From Siphonodentalium dalli (taxonomy: Eukaryota; Mollusca; Scaphopoda; Gadilida; Siphonodentaliidae): a stretch of 64,000 bases of DNA. A program made the position numbers and the translations under genes. Positions 36,057 through 49,681 of this stretch are shown here, one piece after another. A model generated the notes under the pieces. The model was not told where the DNA came from, searched no databases, and was given only the letters and a program-made list of their open reading frames with translations. The stretch is taken from positions 4,088,280 through 4,152,279 of the forward strand of contig CP136064.1 in assembly GCA_032622095.1 (NCBI GenBank). Reading direction: 5' to 3'. Each line of letters begins with the position of its first letter. The stretch's first letter is position 1.

Positions 36057-37293
36057 AAGCCAAGAAGCTGAATTCGGGTTACGTGACCGTGTTAACTAAC
36101 GAAAGGGCACGAATCGAGAAAATTTTCACCAAGGTCCGAATACAATTTGTCGACATGGGGAGGGGTGCAAAATTTGTCAATTTTTTTTTTGTCACCGATT
36201 CCAACCATTTTTACTGTCGTGTATCTATACGACGTACTGATGCTACTCGTGAAAGAATTTTGTAAATCGGTTGAGAAATGGCCAAGTTATAACGCATCGA
36301 AAAATGTACTAATAAAGTCCATGTGTAGAAAGTGCTTGTGCCCAGATCTTCTCCTAGACGAAGCGCAACAGCTGGATTTGGTTTATGTGAGCGTCTTAAA
36401 CATAGACAGAAGACCAAACCAGGAAATTTTGACAAAGGTCCGCTCTAATTTTTCCGGGGCAAAATTTTCCAATTTTGTTTTTGTCGCCGATTTGAACCAA
36501 AATGGTTGTGAAGTATCTATATGATGTACTGAGTGTCATTGTGAGTGAATTTTATGAATCGGTTGACAAATGTAGAAATTGTGGCCCCTTCCTTTTGTCC
36601 AAGTTACAGAAAATGCACTATGAATTTAAATTCCTTCAACCGATCGTCACGTGTTTGGTGTCATTCGATGGGGAATTTCTAGTACTTCAAAACGATTACC
36701 TACTTGCGGTATTATGACGATGGAGCCGGAGATATTCGAAAAGTATGTACTGAACAACATACATATTGGCCTACATAGTAGAATATCGCCACAATACCTT
36801 ACCAAAACCCTGCTAAATATTAAAGGGGCATCGAATATGAACACAATGACGCACAAATTATCTCGATATCGCGAAAATTGGCCGAGATATGGCGAATTTT
36901 CTACCCGCATCACCAAATTTCGAGGCATGGGTGGGGGTCACACCAGAACGTTCCAACTGAACACAGAAATGTCATTAAACTATACTATAGACATTCCAAT
37001 CAATTCCGCGCGATTCCCTTATTATACTTTCATATTTTAATATGGATGTATATTGGTATTCAATTTTTTATTTTTATTTTTCATTATTTATTCTACTTCT
37101 TCTTAATATATTTTGTAACTCTTATATCTCAGAAAGTTAAAAAGATAAATCATTGAAATTTGGTAGGTGGATGCACCTTGCCAAGATACAACTGAATGAA
37201 ACATTTAGGTTTATGTCCTAACTTTCTTTCCAGAGTTATGGCCCTTAATCAAAAATTTTGGAAAAATTTTGTGCCCAGATCTTCTCCTATAAG
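36057..37293 (+). repeat. Unit U30, type B, code n, 1237 bp
   Basis: Has TTTTGTCCAAG as in U27, CCGCATCACC, TGTCATTAAAC and the tail AAAAATTTTGTGCC. Two single-base losses, CAAGTTACAG (about 36605) and TGGAGCCGG (about 36724), explain 1237 bp. Confidence 0.96.
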
Positions 37294-38533
37294 AAGCCAA
37301 GAAGCTGAATTCGGGTTACGTGACCGTGTTAACTAACGAAAGGGCACGAATCGAGAAAATTTTCACCAAGGTCCGAATACAATTTGTCGACATGGGGAGG
37401 GGTGCAAAATTTGTCAAATTTTTTTTTGTCACCGATTCCAACCATTTTTACTGTCGTGTATCTATACGACGTACTGATGCTACTCGTGAAAGAATTTTTG
37501 TAAATCGGTTGAGAAATGGCCAAGTTATAACGCATCGAAAAATGTACTAATAAAGTCCATGTGTAGAAAGTGCTTGTGCCCAGATCTTCTCCTAGACGAA
37601 GCGCAACAGCTGGATTTGGTTTATGTGAGCGTCTTAAACATAGACAGAAGACCAAACCAGGAAATTTTGACAAAGGTCCGCTCTAATTTTTCCGGGGCAA
37701 AATTTTCCAATTTTGTTTTTGTCGCCGATTTGAACCAAAATGGTTGTGAAGTATCTATATGATGTACTGAGTGTCATTGTGAGTGAATTTTATGAATCGG
37801 TTGACAAATGTAGAAATTGTGGCCCCTTCCTTTTGTTCAAGTTTACAGAAAATGCACTATGAATTTAAATTCCTTCAACCGATCGTCACGTGTTTGGTGT
37901 CATTCGATGGGGAATTTCTAGTACTTCAAAACGATTACCTACTTGCGGTATTATGACGATGGAGGCCGGAGATATTCGAAAAGTATGTACTGAACAACAT
38001 ACATATTGGCCTACATAGTAGAATATCGCCACAATACCTTACCAAAACCCTGCTAAATATTAAAGGGGCATCGAATATGAACACAATGACGCACAAATTA
38101 TCTCGATATCGCGAAAATTGGCCGAGATATGGCGAATTTTCTACCCGCGTCACCAAATTTCGAGGCATGGGTGGGGGTCACACCAGAACGTTCCAACTGA
38201 ACACAGAAATGTCAATAAACTATACTATAGACATTCCAATCAATTCCGCGCGATTCCCTTATTATACTTTCATATTTTAATATGGATGTATATTGGTATT
38301 CAATTTTTTATTTTTATTTTTCATTATTTATTCTACTTCTTCTTAATATATTTTGTAACTCTTATATCTCAGAAAGTTAAAAAGATAAATCATTGAAATT
38401 TGGTAGGTGGATGCACCTTGCCAAGATACAACTGAATGAAACATTTAGGTTTATGTCCTAACTTTCTTTCCAGAGTTATGGCCCTTAATCAAAAATTTTG
38501 GAAAAAGTTTGTGCCCAGATCTTCTCCTATAAG
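37294..38533 (+). repeat. Unit U31, type B, code k, 1240 bp
   Basis: Like U28, with one extra T in AGAATTTTTG (37491-37500). Confidence 0.96.
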
Positions 38534-39772
38534 AAGCCAAGAAGCTGAATTCGGGTTACGTGACCGTGTTAACTAACGAAAGGGCACGAATCGAGAAAAT
38601 TTTCACCAAGGTCCGAATACAATTTGTCGACATGGGGAGGGGTGCAAAATTTGTCAATTTTTTTTTTGTCACCGATTCCAACCATTTTTACTGTCGTGTA
38701 TCTATACGACGTACTGATGCTACTCGTGAAAGAATTTTGTAAATCGGTTGAGAAATGGCCAAGTTATAACGCATCGAAAAATGTACTAATAAAGTCCATG
38801 TGTAGAAAGTGCTTGTGCCCAGATCTTCTCCTAGACGAAGCGCAACAGCTGGATTTGGTTTATGTGAGCGTCTTAAACATAGACAGAAGACCAAACCAGG
38901 AAATTTTGACAAAGGTCCGCTCTAATTTTTCCGGGGCAAAATTTTCCAATTTTGTTTTTGTCGCCGATTTGAACCAAAATGGTTGTGAAGTATCTATATG
39001 ATGTACTGAGTGTCATTTTGAGTGAAATTTATGAATCGGTTGACAAATGTAGAAATTGTGGCCCCTTCCTTTTGTTCAAGTTTACAGAAAATGCACTATG
39101 AATTTAAATTCCTTCAACCGATCGTCACGTGTTTGGTGTCATTCGATGGGGAATTTCTAGTACTTCAAAACGATTACCTACTTGCGGTATTATGACGATG
39201 GAGGCCGGAGATATTCGAAAAGTATGTACTGAACAACATACATATTGGCCTACATAGTAGAATATCGCCACAATACCTTACCAAAACCCTGCTAAATATT
39301 AAAGGGGCATCGAATATGAACACAATGACGCACAAATTATCTCGATATCGCGAAAATTGGCCGAGATATGGCGAATTTTCTACCCGCATCACCAAATTTC
39401 GAGGCATGGGTGGGGGTCACACCAGAACGTTCCAACTGAACACAGAAATGTCATTAAACTATACTATAGACATTCCAATCAATTCCGCGCGATTCCCTTA
39501 TTATACTTTCATATTTTAATATGGATGTATATTGGTATTCAATTTTTTATTTTTATTTTTCATTATTTATTCTACTTCTTCTTAATATATTTTGTAACTC
39601 TTATATCTCAGAAAGTTAAAAAGATAAATCATTGAAATTTGGTAGGTGGATGCACCTTGCCAAGATACAACTGAATGAAACATTTAGGTTTATGTCCTAA
39701 CTTTCTTTCCAGAGTTATGGCCCTTAATCAAAAATTTTGGAAAAAGTTTGTGCCCAGATCTTCTCCTATAAG
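38534..39772 (+). repeat. Unit U32, type B, code n, 1239 bp
   Basis: Has CATTTTGAGTGAAATTT, CCGCATCACC, TGTCATTAAAC, CTTTCATATT and TTGGTATTC. Matches U33 at all sites checked. Confidence 0.97.
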
Positions 39773-41011
39773 AAGCCAAGAAGCTGAATTCGGGTTACGT
39801 GACCGTGTTAACTAACGAAAGGGCACGAATCGAGAAAATTTTCACCAAGGTCCGAATACAATTTGTCGACATGGGGAGGGGTGCAAAATTTGTCAATTTT
39901 TTTTTTGTCACCGATTCCAACCATTTTTACTGTCGTGTATCTATACGACGTACTGATGCTACTCGTGAAAGAATTTTGTAAATCGGTTGAGAAATGGCCA
40001 AGTTATAACGCATCGAAAAATGTACTAATAAAGTCCATGTGTAGAAAGTGCTTGTGCCCAGATCTTCTCCTAGACGAAGCGCAACAGCTGGATTTGGTTT
40101 ATGTGAGCGTCTTAAACATAGACAGAAGACCAAACCAGGAAATTTTGACAAAGGTCCGCTCTAATTTTTCCGGGGCAAAATTTTCCAATTTTGTTTTTGT
40201 CGCCGATTTGAACCAAAATGGTTGTGAAGTATCTATATGATGTACTGAGTGTCATTTTGAGTGAAATTTATGAATCGGTTGACAAATGTAGAAATTGTGG
40301 CCCCTTCCTTTTGTTCAAGTTTACAGAAAATGCACTATGAATTTAAATTCCTTCAACCGATCGTCACGTGTTTGGTGTCATTCGATGGGGAATTTCTAGT
40401 ACTTCAAAACGATTACCTACTTGCGGTATTATGACGATGGAGGCCGGAGATATTCGAAAAGTATGTACTGAACAACATACATATTGGCCTACATAGTAGA
40501 ATATCGCCACAATACCTTACCAAAACCCTGCTAAATATTAAAGGGGCATCGAATATGAACACAATGACGCACAAATTATCTCGATATCGCGAAAATTGGC
40601 CGAGATATGGCGAATTTTCTACCCGCATCACCAAATTTCGAGGCATGGGTGGGGGTCACACCAGAACGTTCCAACTGAACACAGAAATGTCATTAAACTA
40701 TACTATAGACATTCCAATCAATTCCGCGCGATTCCCTTATTATACTTTCATATTTTAATATGGATGTATATTGGTATTCAATTTTTTATTTTTATTTTTC
40801 ATTATTTATTCTACTTCTTCTTAATATATTTTGTAACTCTTATATCTCAGAAAGTTAAAAAGATAAATCATTGAAATTTGGTAGGTGGATGCACCTTGCC
40901 AAGATACAACTGAATGAAACATTTAGGTTTATGTCCTAACTTTCTTTCCAGAGTTATGGCCCTTAATCAAAAATTTTGGAAAAAGTTTGTGCCCAGATCT
41001 TCTCCTATAAG
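39773..41011 (+). repeat. Unit U33, type B, code n, 1239 bp
   Basis: Same states as U32. Last unit of the U27-U33 block carrying CTTTCATATT and TTGGTATTC. Confidence 0.97.
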
Positions 41012-42250
41012 AAGCCAAGAAGCTGAATTCGGGTTACGTGACCGTGTTAACTAACGAAAGGGCACGAATCGAGAAAATTTTCACCAAGGTCCGAATACAA
41101 TTTGTCGACATGGGGAGGGGTGCAAAATTTGTCAATTTTTTTTTTGTCACCGATTCCAACCATTTTTACTGTCGTGTATCTATACGACGTACTGATGCTA
41201 CTCGTGAAAGAATTTTGTAAATCGGTTGAGAAATGGCCAAGTTATAACGCATCGAAAAATGTACTAATAAAGTCCATGTGTAGAAAGTGCTTGTGCCCAG
41301 ATCTTCTCCTAGACGAAGCGTAACAGCTGGATTTGGTCTATGTGAGCGTCTTAAACATAGACAGAAGACCAAACCAGGAAATTTTGACAAAGGTCCGCTC
41401 TAATTTTTCCGGGGCAAAATTTTTCAATTTTGTTTTTGTCGCCGATTTGAACCAAAATGGTTGTGAAGTATCTATATGATGTACTGAGTGTCATTGTGAG
41501 TGAATTTTATGAATCGGTTGACAAATGTAGAAATTGTGGCCCCTTCCTTTTGTTCAAGTTTACAGAAAATGCACTATGAATTTAAATTCCTTCAACCGAT
41601 CGTCACGTGTTTGGTGTCATTCGATGGGGAATTTCTAGTACTTCAAAACGATTACCTACTTGCGGTATTATGACGATGGAGGCCGGAGATATTCGAAAAG
41701 TATGTACTGAACAACATACATATTGGCCTACATAGTAGAATATCGCCACAATACCTTACCAAAACCCTGCTAAATATTAAAGGGGCATCGAATATGAACA
41801 CAATGACGCACAAATTATCTCGATATCGCGAAAATTGGCCGAGATATGGCGAATTTTCTACCCGCGTCACCAAATTTCGAGGCATGGGTGGGGGTCACAC
41901 CAGAACGTTCCAACTGAACACAGAAATGTCAATAAACTATACTATAGACATTCCAATCAATTCCGCGCGATTCCCTCATTATACTTCCATATTTTAATAT
42001 GGATGTATATTGTTATTCAATTTTTTATTTTTATTTTTCATTATTTATTCTACTTCTTCTTAATATATTTTGTAACTCTTATATCTCAGAAAGTTAAAAA
42101 GATAAATCATTCAAATTTGGTAGGTGGATGCACCTTGCCAAGATACAACTGAATGAAACATTTAGGTTTATGTCCTAACTTTCTTTCCAGAGTTATGGCC
42201 CTTAATCAAAAATTTTGGAAAAAGTTTGTGCCCAGATCTTCTCCTATAAG
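41012..42250 (+). repeat. Unit U34, type B, code n, 1239 bp
   Basis: Has GAAGCGTAACAG (about 41315, adds a stop in the plus-strand frame), GGTCTATG, CCCTCATTAT and CATTCAAATTT. Matches U35 apart from the unit-end boundary. Confidence 0.97.
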
Positions 42251-43489
42251 AAGCCAAGAAGCTGAATTCGGGTTACGTGACCGTGTTAACTAACGAAAGG
42301 GCACGAATCGAGAAAATTTTCACCAAGGTCCGAATACAATTTGTCGACATGGGGAGGGGTGCAAAATTTGTCAATTTTTTTTTTGTCACCGATTCCAACC
42401 ATTTTTACTGTCGTGTATCTATACGACGTACTGATGCTACTCGTGAAAGAATTTTGTAAATCGGTTGAGAAATGGCCAAGTTATAACGCATCGAAAAATG
42501 TACTAATAAAGTCCATGTGTAGAAAGTGCTTGTGCCCAGATCTTCTCCTAGACGAAGCGTAACAGCTGGATTTGGTCTATGTGAGCGTCTTAAACATAGA
42601 CAGAAGACCAAACCAGGAAATTTTGACAAAGGTCCGCTCTAATTTTTCCGGGGCAAAATTTTTCAATTTTGTTTTTGTCGCCGATTTGAACCAAAATGGT
42701 TGTGAAGTATCTATATGATGTACTGAGTGTCATTGTGAGTGAATTTTATGAATCGGTTGACAAATGTAGAAATTGTGGCCCCTTCCTTTTGTTCAAGTTT
42801 ACAGAAAATGCACTATGAATTTAAATTCCTTCAACCGATCGTCACGTGTTTGGTGTCATTCGATGGGGAATTTCTAGTACTTCAAAACGATTACCTACTT
42901 GCGGTATTATGACGATGGAGGCCGGAGATATTCGAAAAGTATGTACTGAACAACATACATATTGGCCTACATAGTAGAATATCGCCACAATACCTTACCA
43001 AAACCCTGCTAAATATTAAAGGGGCATCGAATATGAACACAATGACGCACAAATTATCTCGATATCGCGAAAATTGGCCGAGATATGGCGAATTTTCTAC
43101 CCGCGTCACCAAATTTCGAGGCATGGGTGGGGGTCACACCAGAACGTTCCAACTGAACACAGAAATGTCAATAAACTATACTATAGACATTCCAATCAAT
43201 TCCGCGCGATTCCCTCATTATACTTCCATATTTTAATATGGATGTATATTGTTATTCAATTTTTTATTTTTATTTTTCATTATTTATTCTACTTCTTCTT
43301 AATATATTTTGTAACTCTTATATCTCAGAAAGTTAAAAAGATAAATCATTCAAATTTGGTAGGTGGATGCACCTTGCCAAGATACAACTGAATGAAACAT
43401 TTAGGTTTATGTCCTAACTTTCTTTCCAGAGTTATGGCCCTTAATCAAAAATTTTGGAAAAAGTTTGTGCCCAGATCTTCTCTTATAAG
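42251..43489 (+). repeat. Unit U35, type B, code n, 1239 bp
   Basis: Same states as U34 including GAAGCGTAACAG, plus the rare CTTATAAGAAG boundary otherwise seen only at the end of U11. Confidence 0.97.
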
Positions 43490-44728
43490 AAGCCAAGAAG
43501 CTGAATTCGGGTTACGTGACCGTGTTAACTAACGAAAGGGCACGAATCGAGAAAATTTTCACCAAGGTCCGAATACAATTTGTCGACATGGGGAGGGGTG
43601 CAAAATTTGTCAATTTTTTTTTTGTCACCGATTCCAACCATTTTTACTGTCGTGTATCTATACGACGTACTGATGCTACTCGTGAAAGAATTTTGTAAAT
43701 CGGTTGAGAAATGGCCAAGTTATAACGCATCGAAAAATGTACTAATAAAGTCCATGTGTAGAAAGTGCTTGTGCCCAGATCTTCTCCTAGACGAAGCGCA
43801 ACAGCTGGATTTGGTCTATGTGAGCGTCTTAAACATAGACAGAAGACCAAACCAGGAAATTTTGACAAAGGTCCGCTCTAATTTTTCCGGGGCAAAATTT
43901 TTCAATTTTGTTTTTGTCGCCGATTTGAACCAAAATGGTTGTGAAGTATCTATATGATGTACTGAGTGTCATTGTGAGTGAATTTTATGAATCGGTTGAC
44001 AAATGTAGAAATTGTGGCCCCTTCCTTTTGTTCAAGTTTACAGAAAATGCACTATGAATTTAAATTCCTTCAACCGATCGTCACGTATTTGGTGTCATTC
44101 GATGGGGAATTTCTAGTACTTCAAAACGATTACCTACTTGCGGTATTATGACGATGGAGGCCGGAGATATTCGAAAAGTATGTACTGAACAACATACATA
44201 TTGGCCTACATAGTAGAATATCGCCACAATACCTTACCAAAACCCTGCTAAATATTAAAGGGGCATCGAATATGAACACAATGACGCACAAATTATCTCG
44301 ATATCGCGAAAATTGGCCGAGATATGGCGAATTTTCTACCCGCGTCACCAAATTTCGAGGCATGGGTGGGGGTCACACCAGAACGTTCCAACTGAACACA
44401 GAAATGTCAATAAACTATACTATAGACATTCCAATCAATTCCGCGCGATTCCCTTATTATACTTCCATATTTTAATATGGATGTATATTGTTATTCAATT
44501 TTTTATTTTTATTTTTCATTATTTATTCTACTTCTTCTTAATATATTTTGTAACTCTTATATCTCAGAAAGTTAAAAAGATAAATCATTGAAATTTGGTA
44601 GGTGGATGCACCTTGCCAAGATACAACTGAATGAAACATTTAGGTTTATGTCCTAACTTTCTTTCCAGAGTTATGGCCCTTAATCAAAAATTTTGGAAAA
44701 AGTTTGTGCCCAGATCTTCTCCTATAAG
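43490..44728 (+). repeat. Unit U36, type B, code n, 1239 bp
   Basis: Has GGTCTATG and CACGTATTTGG (about 44084). Matches U12 at the sites checked. Confidence 0.97.
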
Positions 44729-45966
44729 AAGCCAAGAAGCTGAATTCGGGTTACGTGACCGTGTTAACTAACGAAAGGGCACGAATCGAGAAAATTTTCA
44801 CCAAGGTCCGAATACAATTTGTCGACATGGGGAGGGGTGCAAAATTTGTCAATTTTTTTTTGTCACCGATTCCAACCATTTTTACTGTCGTGTATCTATA
44901 CGACGTACTGATGCTACTCGTGAAAGAATTTTGTAAATCGGTTGAGAAATGGCCAAGTTATAACGCATCGAAAAATGTACTAATAAAGTCCATGTGTAGA
45001 AAGTGCTTGTGCCCAGATCTTCTCCTAGACGAAGCGCAACAGCTGGATTTGGTCTATGTGAGCGTCTTAAACATAGACAGAAGACCAAACCAGGAAATTT
45101 TGACAAAGGTCCGCTCTAATTTTTCCGGGGCAAAATTTTTCAATTTTGTTTTTGTCGCCGATTTGAACCAAAATGGTTGTGAAGTATCTATATGATGTAC
45201 TGAGTGTCATTGTGAGTGAATTTTATGAATCGGTTGACAAATGTAGAAATTGTGGCCCCTTCCTTTTGTTCAAGTTTACAGAAAATGCACTATGAATTTA
45301 AATTCCTTCAACCGATCGTCACGTGTTTGGTGTCATTCGATGGGGAATTTCTAGTACTTCAAAACGATTACCTACTTGCGGTATTATGACGATGGAGGCC
45401 GGAGATATTCGAAAAGTATGTACTGAACAACATACATATTGGCCTACATAGTAGAATATCGCCACAATACCTTACCAAAACCCTGCTAAATATTAAAGGG
45501 GCATCGAATATGAACACAATGACGCACAAATTATCTCGATATCGCGAAAATTGGCCGAGATATGGCGAATTTTCTACCCGCGTCACCAAATTTCGAGGCA
45601 TGGGTGGGGGTCACACCAGAACGTTCCAACTGAACACAGAAATGTCAATAAACTATACTATAGACATTCCAATCAATTCCGCGCGATTCCCTTATTATAC
45701 TTCCATATTTTAATATGGATGTATATTGTTATTCAATTTTTTATTTTTATTTTTCATTATTTATTCTACTTCTTCTTAATATATTTTGTAACTCTTATAT
45801 CTCAGAAAGTTAAAAAGATAAATCATTGAAATTTGGTAGGTGGATGCACCTTGCCAAGATACAACTGAATGAAACATTTAGGTTTATGTCCTAACTTTCT
45901 TTCCAGAGTTATGGCCCTTAATCAAAAATTTTGGAAAAAGTTTGTGCCCAGATCTTCTCCTATAAG
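44729..45966 (+). repeat. Unit U37, type B, code s, 1238 bp
   Basis: Same states as U22: GGTCTATG, TTTTTCAATTTT, CGATTACC. Confidence 0.97.
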
Positions 45967-47204
45967 AAGCCAAGAAGCTGAATTCGGGTTACGTGACCGT
46001 GTTAACTAACGAAAGGGCACGAATCGAGAAAATTTTCACCAAGGTCCGAATACAATTTGTCGACATGGGGAGGGGTGCAAAATTTGTCAATTTTTTTTTG
46101 TCACCGATTCCAACCATTTTTACTGTCGTGTATCTATACGACGTACTGATGCTACTCGTGAAAGAATTTTGTAAATCGGTTGAGAAATGGCCAAGTTATA
46201 ACGCATCGAAAAATGTACTAATAAAGTCCATGTGTAGAAAGTGCTTGTGCCCAGATCTTCTCCTAGACGAAGCGCAACAGCTGGATTTGGTTTATATGAG
46301 CGTCTTAAACATAGACAGAAGACCAAACCAGGAAATTTTGACAAAGGTCCGCTCTAATTTTTCCGGGGCAAAATTTTCCAATTTTGTTTTTGTCGCCGAT
46401 TTGAACCAAAATGGTTGTGAAGTATCTATATGATGTACTGAGTGTCATTATGAGTGAATTTTATGAATCGGTTGACAAATGTAGAAATTGTGGCCCCTTC
46501 CTTTTGTTCAAGTTTACAGAAAATGCACTATGAATTTAAATTCCTTCAACCGATCGTCACGTGTTTGGTGTCATTCGATGGGGAATTTCTAGTACTTCAA
46601 AACGATTACCTACTTGCGGTATTATGACGATGGAGGCCGGAGATATTCGAAAAGTATGTACTGAACAACATACATATTGGCCTACATAGTAGAATATCGC
46701 CACAATACCTTACCAAAACCCTGCTAAATATTAAAGGGGCATCGAATATGAACACAATGACGCACAAATTATCTCGATATCGCGAAAATTGGCCGAGATA
46801 TGGCGAATTTTCTACCCGCGTCACCAAATTTCGAGGCATGGGTGGGGGTCACACCAGAACGTTCCAACTGAACACAGAAATGTCAATAAACTATACTATA
46901 GACATTCCAATCAATTCCGCGCGATTCCCTTATTATACTTCCATATTTTAATATGGATGTATATTGTTATTCAATTTTTTATTTTTATTTTTCATTATTT
47001 ATTCTACTTCTTCTTAATATATTTTGTAACTCTTATATCTCAGAAAGTTAAAAAGATAAATCATTGAAATTTGGTAGGTGGATGCACCTTGCCAAGATAC
47101 AACTGAATGAAACATTTAGGTTTATGTCCTAACTTTCTTTCCAGAGTTATGGCCCTTAATCAAAAATTTTGGAAAAAGTTTGTGCCCAGATCTTCTCCTA
47201 TAAG
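45967..47204 (+). repeat. Unit U38, type B, code s, 1238 bp
   Basis: Has GGTTTATATGAG and TTTTCCAATTTT as in U23, plus GTCATTATGAG (about 46444, shared only with U39) and CGATTACC. Confidence 0.97.
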
Positions 47205-48442
47205 AAGCCAAGAAGCTGAATTCGGGTTACGTGACCGTGTTAACTAACGAAAGGGCACGAATCGAGAAAATTTTCACCAAGGTCCGAATACAATTTGTCG
47301 ACATGGGGAGGGGTGCAAAATTTGTCAATTTTTTTTTGTCACCGATTCCAACCATTTTTACTGTCGTGTATCTATACGACGTACTGATGCTACTCGTGAA
47401 AGAATTTTGTAAATCGGTTGAGAAATGGCCAAGTTATAACGCATCGAAAAATGTACTAATAAAGTCCATGTGTAGAAAGTGCTTGTGCCCAGATCTTCTC
47501 CTAGACGAAGCGCAACAGCTGGATTTGGTTTATATGAGCGTCTTAAACATAGACAGAAGACCAAACCAGGAAATTTTGACAAAGGTCCGCTCTAATTTTT
47601 CCGGGGCAAAATTTTCCAATTTTGTTTTTGTCGCCGATTTGAACCAAAATGGTTGTGAAGTATCTATATGATGTACTGAGTGTCATTATGAGTGAATTTT
47701 ATGAATCGGTTGACAAATGTAGAAATTGTGGCCCCTTCCTTTTGTTCAAGTTTACAGAAAATGCACTATGAATTTAAATTCCTTCAACCGATCGTCACGT
47801 GTTTGGTGTCATTCGATGGGGAATTTCTAGTACTTCAAAACGTTTACCTACTTGCGGTATTATGACGATGGAGGCCGGAGATATTCGAAAAGTATGTACT
47901 GAACAACATACATATTGGCCTACATAGTAGAATATCGCCACAATACCTTACCAAAACCCTGCTAAATATTAAAGGGGCATCGAATATGAACACAATGACG
48001 CACAAATTATCTCGATATCGCGAAAATTGGCCGAGATATGGCGAATTTTCTACCCGCGTCACCAAATTTCGAGGCATGGGTGGGGGTCACACCAGAACGT
48101 TCCAACTGAACACAGAAATGTCAATAAACTATACTATAGACATTCCAATCAATTCCGCGCGATTCCCTTATTATACTTCCATATTTTAATATGGATGTAT
48201 ATTGTTATTCAATTTTTTATTTTTATTTTTCATTATTTATTCTACTTCTTCTTAATATATTTTGTAACTCTTATATCTCAGAAAGTTAAAAAGATAAATC
48301 ATTGAAATTTGGTAGGTGGATGCACCTTGCCAAGATACAACTGAATGAAACATTTAGGTTTATGTCCTAACTTTCTTTCCAGAGTTATGGCCCTTAATCA
48401 AAAATTTTGGAAAAAGTTTGTGCCCAGATCTTCTCCTATAAG
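47205..48442 (+). repeat. Unit U39, type B, code s, 1238 bp
   Basis: Like U38 including GTCATTATGAG, but with CGTTTACC as in U23. Confidence 0.97.
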
Positions 48443-49681
48443 AAGCCAAGAAGCTGAATTCGGGTTACGTGACCGTGTTAACTAACGAAAGGGCACGAAT
48501 CGAGAAAATTTTCACCAAGGTCCGAATACAATTTGTCGACATGGGGAGGGGTGCAAAATTTGTCAAATTTATTTTTGTAACCGATTCCAACCATTTTTAC
48601 TGTCGTGTATCTATACGACGTACTGATGCTACTCGTGAAAGAATTTTGTAAATCGGTTGAGAAATGGCCAAGTTATAACGCATTGAAAAATGTACTAATA
48701 AAGTCCATGTGTAGAAAGTGCTTGTGCCCAGATCTTCTCCTAGACGAAGCGCAACAGCTGGATTTGGTTTATGTGAGCGTCTTAAACATAGACAGAAGAC
48801 CAAACCAGGAAATTTTGACAAAGGTCCGCTCTAATTTTTCCGGGGCAAAATTTTTCAATTTTGTTTTTGTCGCCGATTTGAACCAAAATGGTTGTGAAGT
48901 ATCTATATGATGTACTGAGTGTCATTGTGAGTGAATTTTATGAATCGGTTGACAAATGTAGAAATTGTGGCCCCTTCCTTTTGTTCAAGTTTACAGAAAA
49001 TGCACTATGAATTTAAATTCCTTCAACCGATCGTCACGTGTTTGGTGTCATTCGATGGGGAATTTCTAGTACTTCAAAACGATTACCTACTTGCGGTATT
49101 ATGACGATGGAGGCCGGAGATATTCGAAAAGTATGTACTGAACAACATACATATTGGCCTACATAGTAGAATATCGCCACAATACCTTACCAAAACCCTG
49201 CTAAATATTAAAGGGGCATCGAATATGAACACAATGACGCACAAATTATCTCGATATCGCGAAAATTGGCCGAGATATGGCGAATTTTCTACCCGCAACA
49301 CCAAATTTCGAGGCATGGGTGGGGGTCACACCAGAACGTTCCAACTGAACACAGAAATGTCAATAAACTATACTATAGACATTCCAATCAATTCCGCGCG
49401 ATTCCCTTATTATACTTCCATATTTTAATATGGATGTATATTGTTATTCAATTTTTTATTTTTATTTTTCATTATTTATTCTACTTCTTCTTAATATATT
49501 TTGTAACTCTTATATCTCAGAAAGTTAAAAAGATAAATCATTGAAATTTGGTAGGTGGATGCACCTTGCCAAGATACAACTGAATGAAACATTTAGGTTT
49601 ATGTCCTAACTTTCTTTCCAGAGTTATGGCCCTTAATCCAAAATTTTGGAAAAAGTTTGTGCCCAGATCTTCTCCTATAAG
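48443..49681 (+). repeat. Unit U40, type B, code v, 1239 bp
   Basis: Has code v and CGCATTGAAAAATG as in U26, plus CCGCAACACC (about 49294, shared with U41 and U43) and private AATCCAAAATTTT at about 49635. Confidence 0.97.

Larger units (their letters stand above)
32340..39772 (+). repeat. Trimeric higher-order repeat (U27-U29, U30-U32)
   Basis: U27/U30, U28/U31 and U29/U32 share diagnostic states beyond the first T tract: TTTTGTCCAAG plus AAAAATTTTGTGCC tail in the first, CCGCGTCACC in the second, CATTTTGAGTGAAATTT in the third. The period is about 3.7 kb. U27 differs from U30 in the T-tract code (k versus n). Confidence 0.82.

Noticed and set aside
41315..41326. Nonsense change in U34 and U35 as a pseudogene mark
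   Set aside because: There is no evidence for a functional parent gene, so the term pseudogene is not supported; it is simply a shared variant of two adjacent units.
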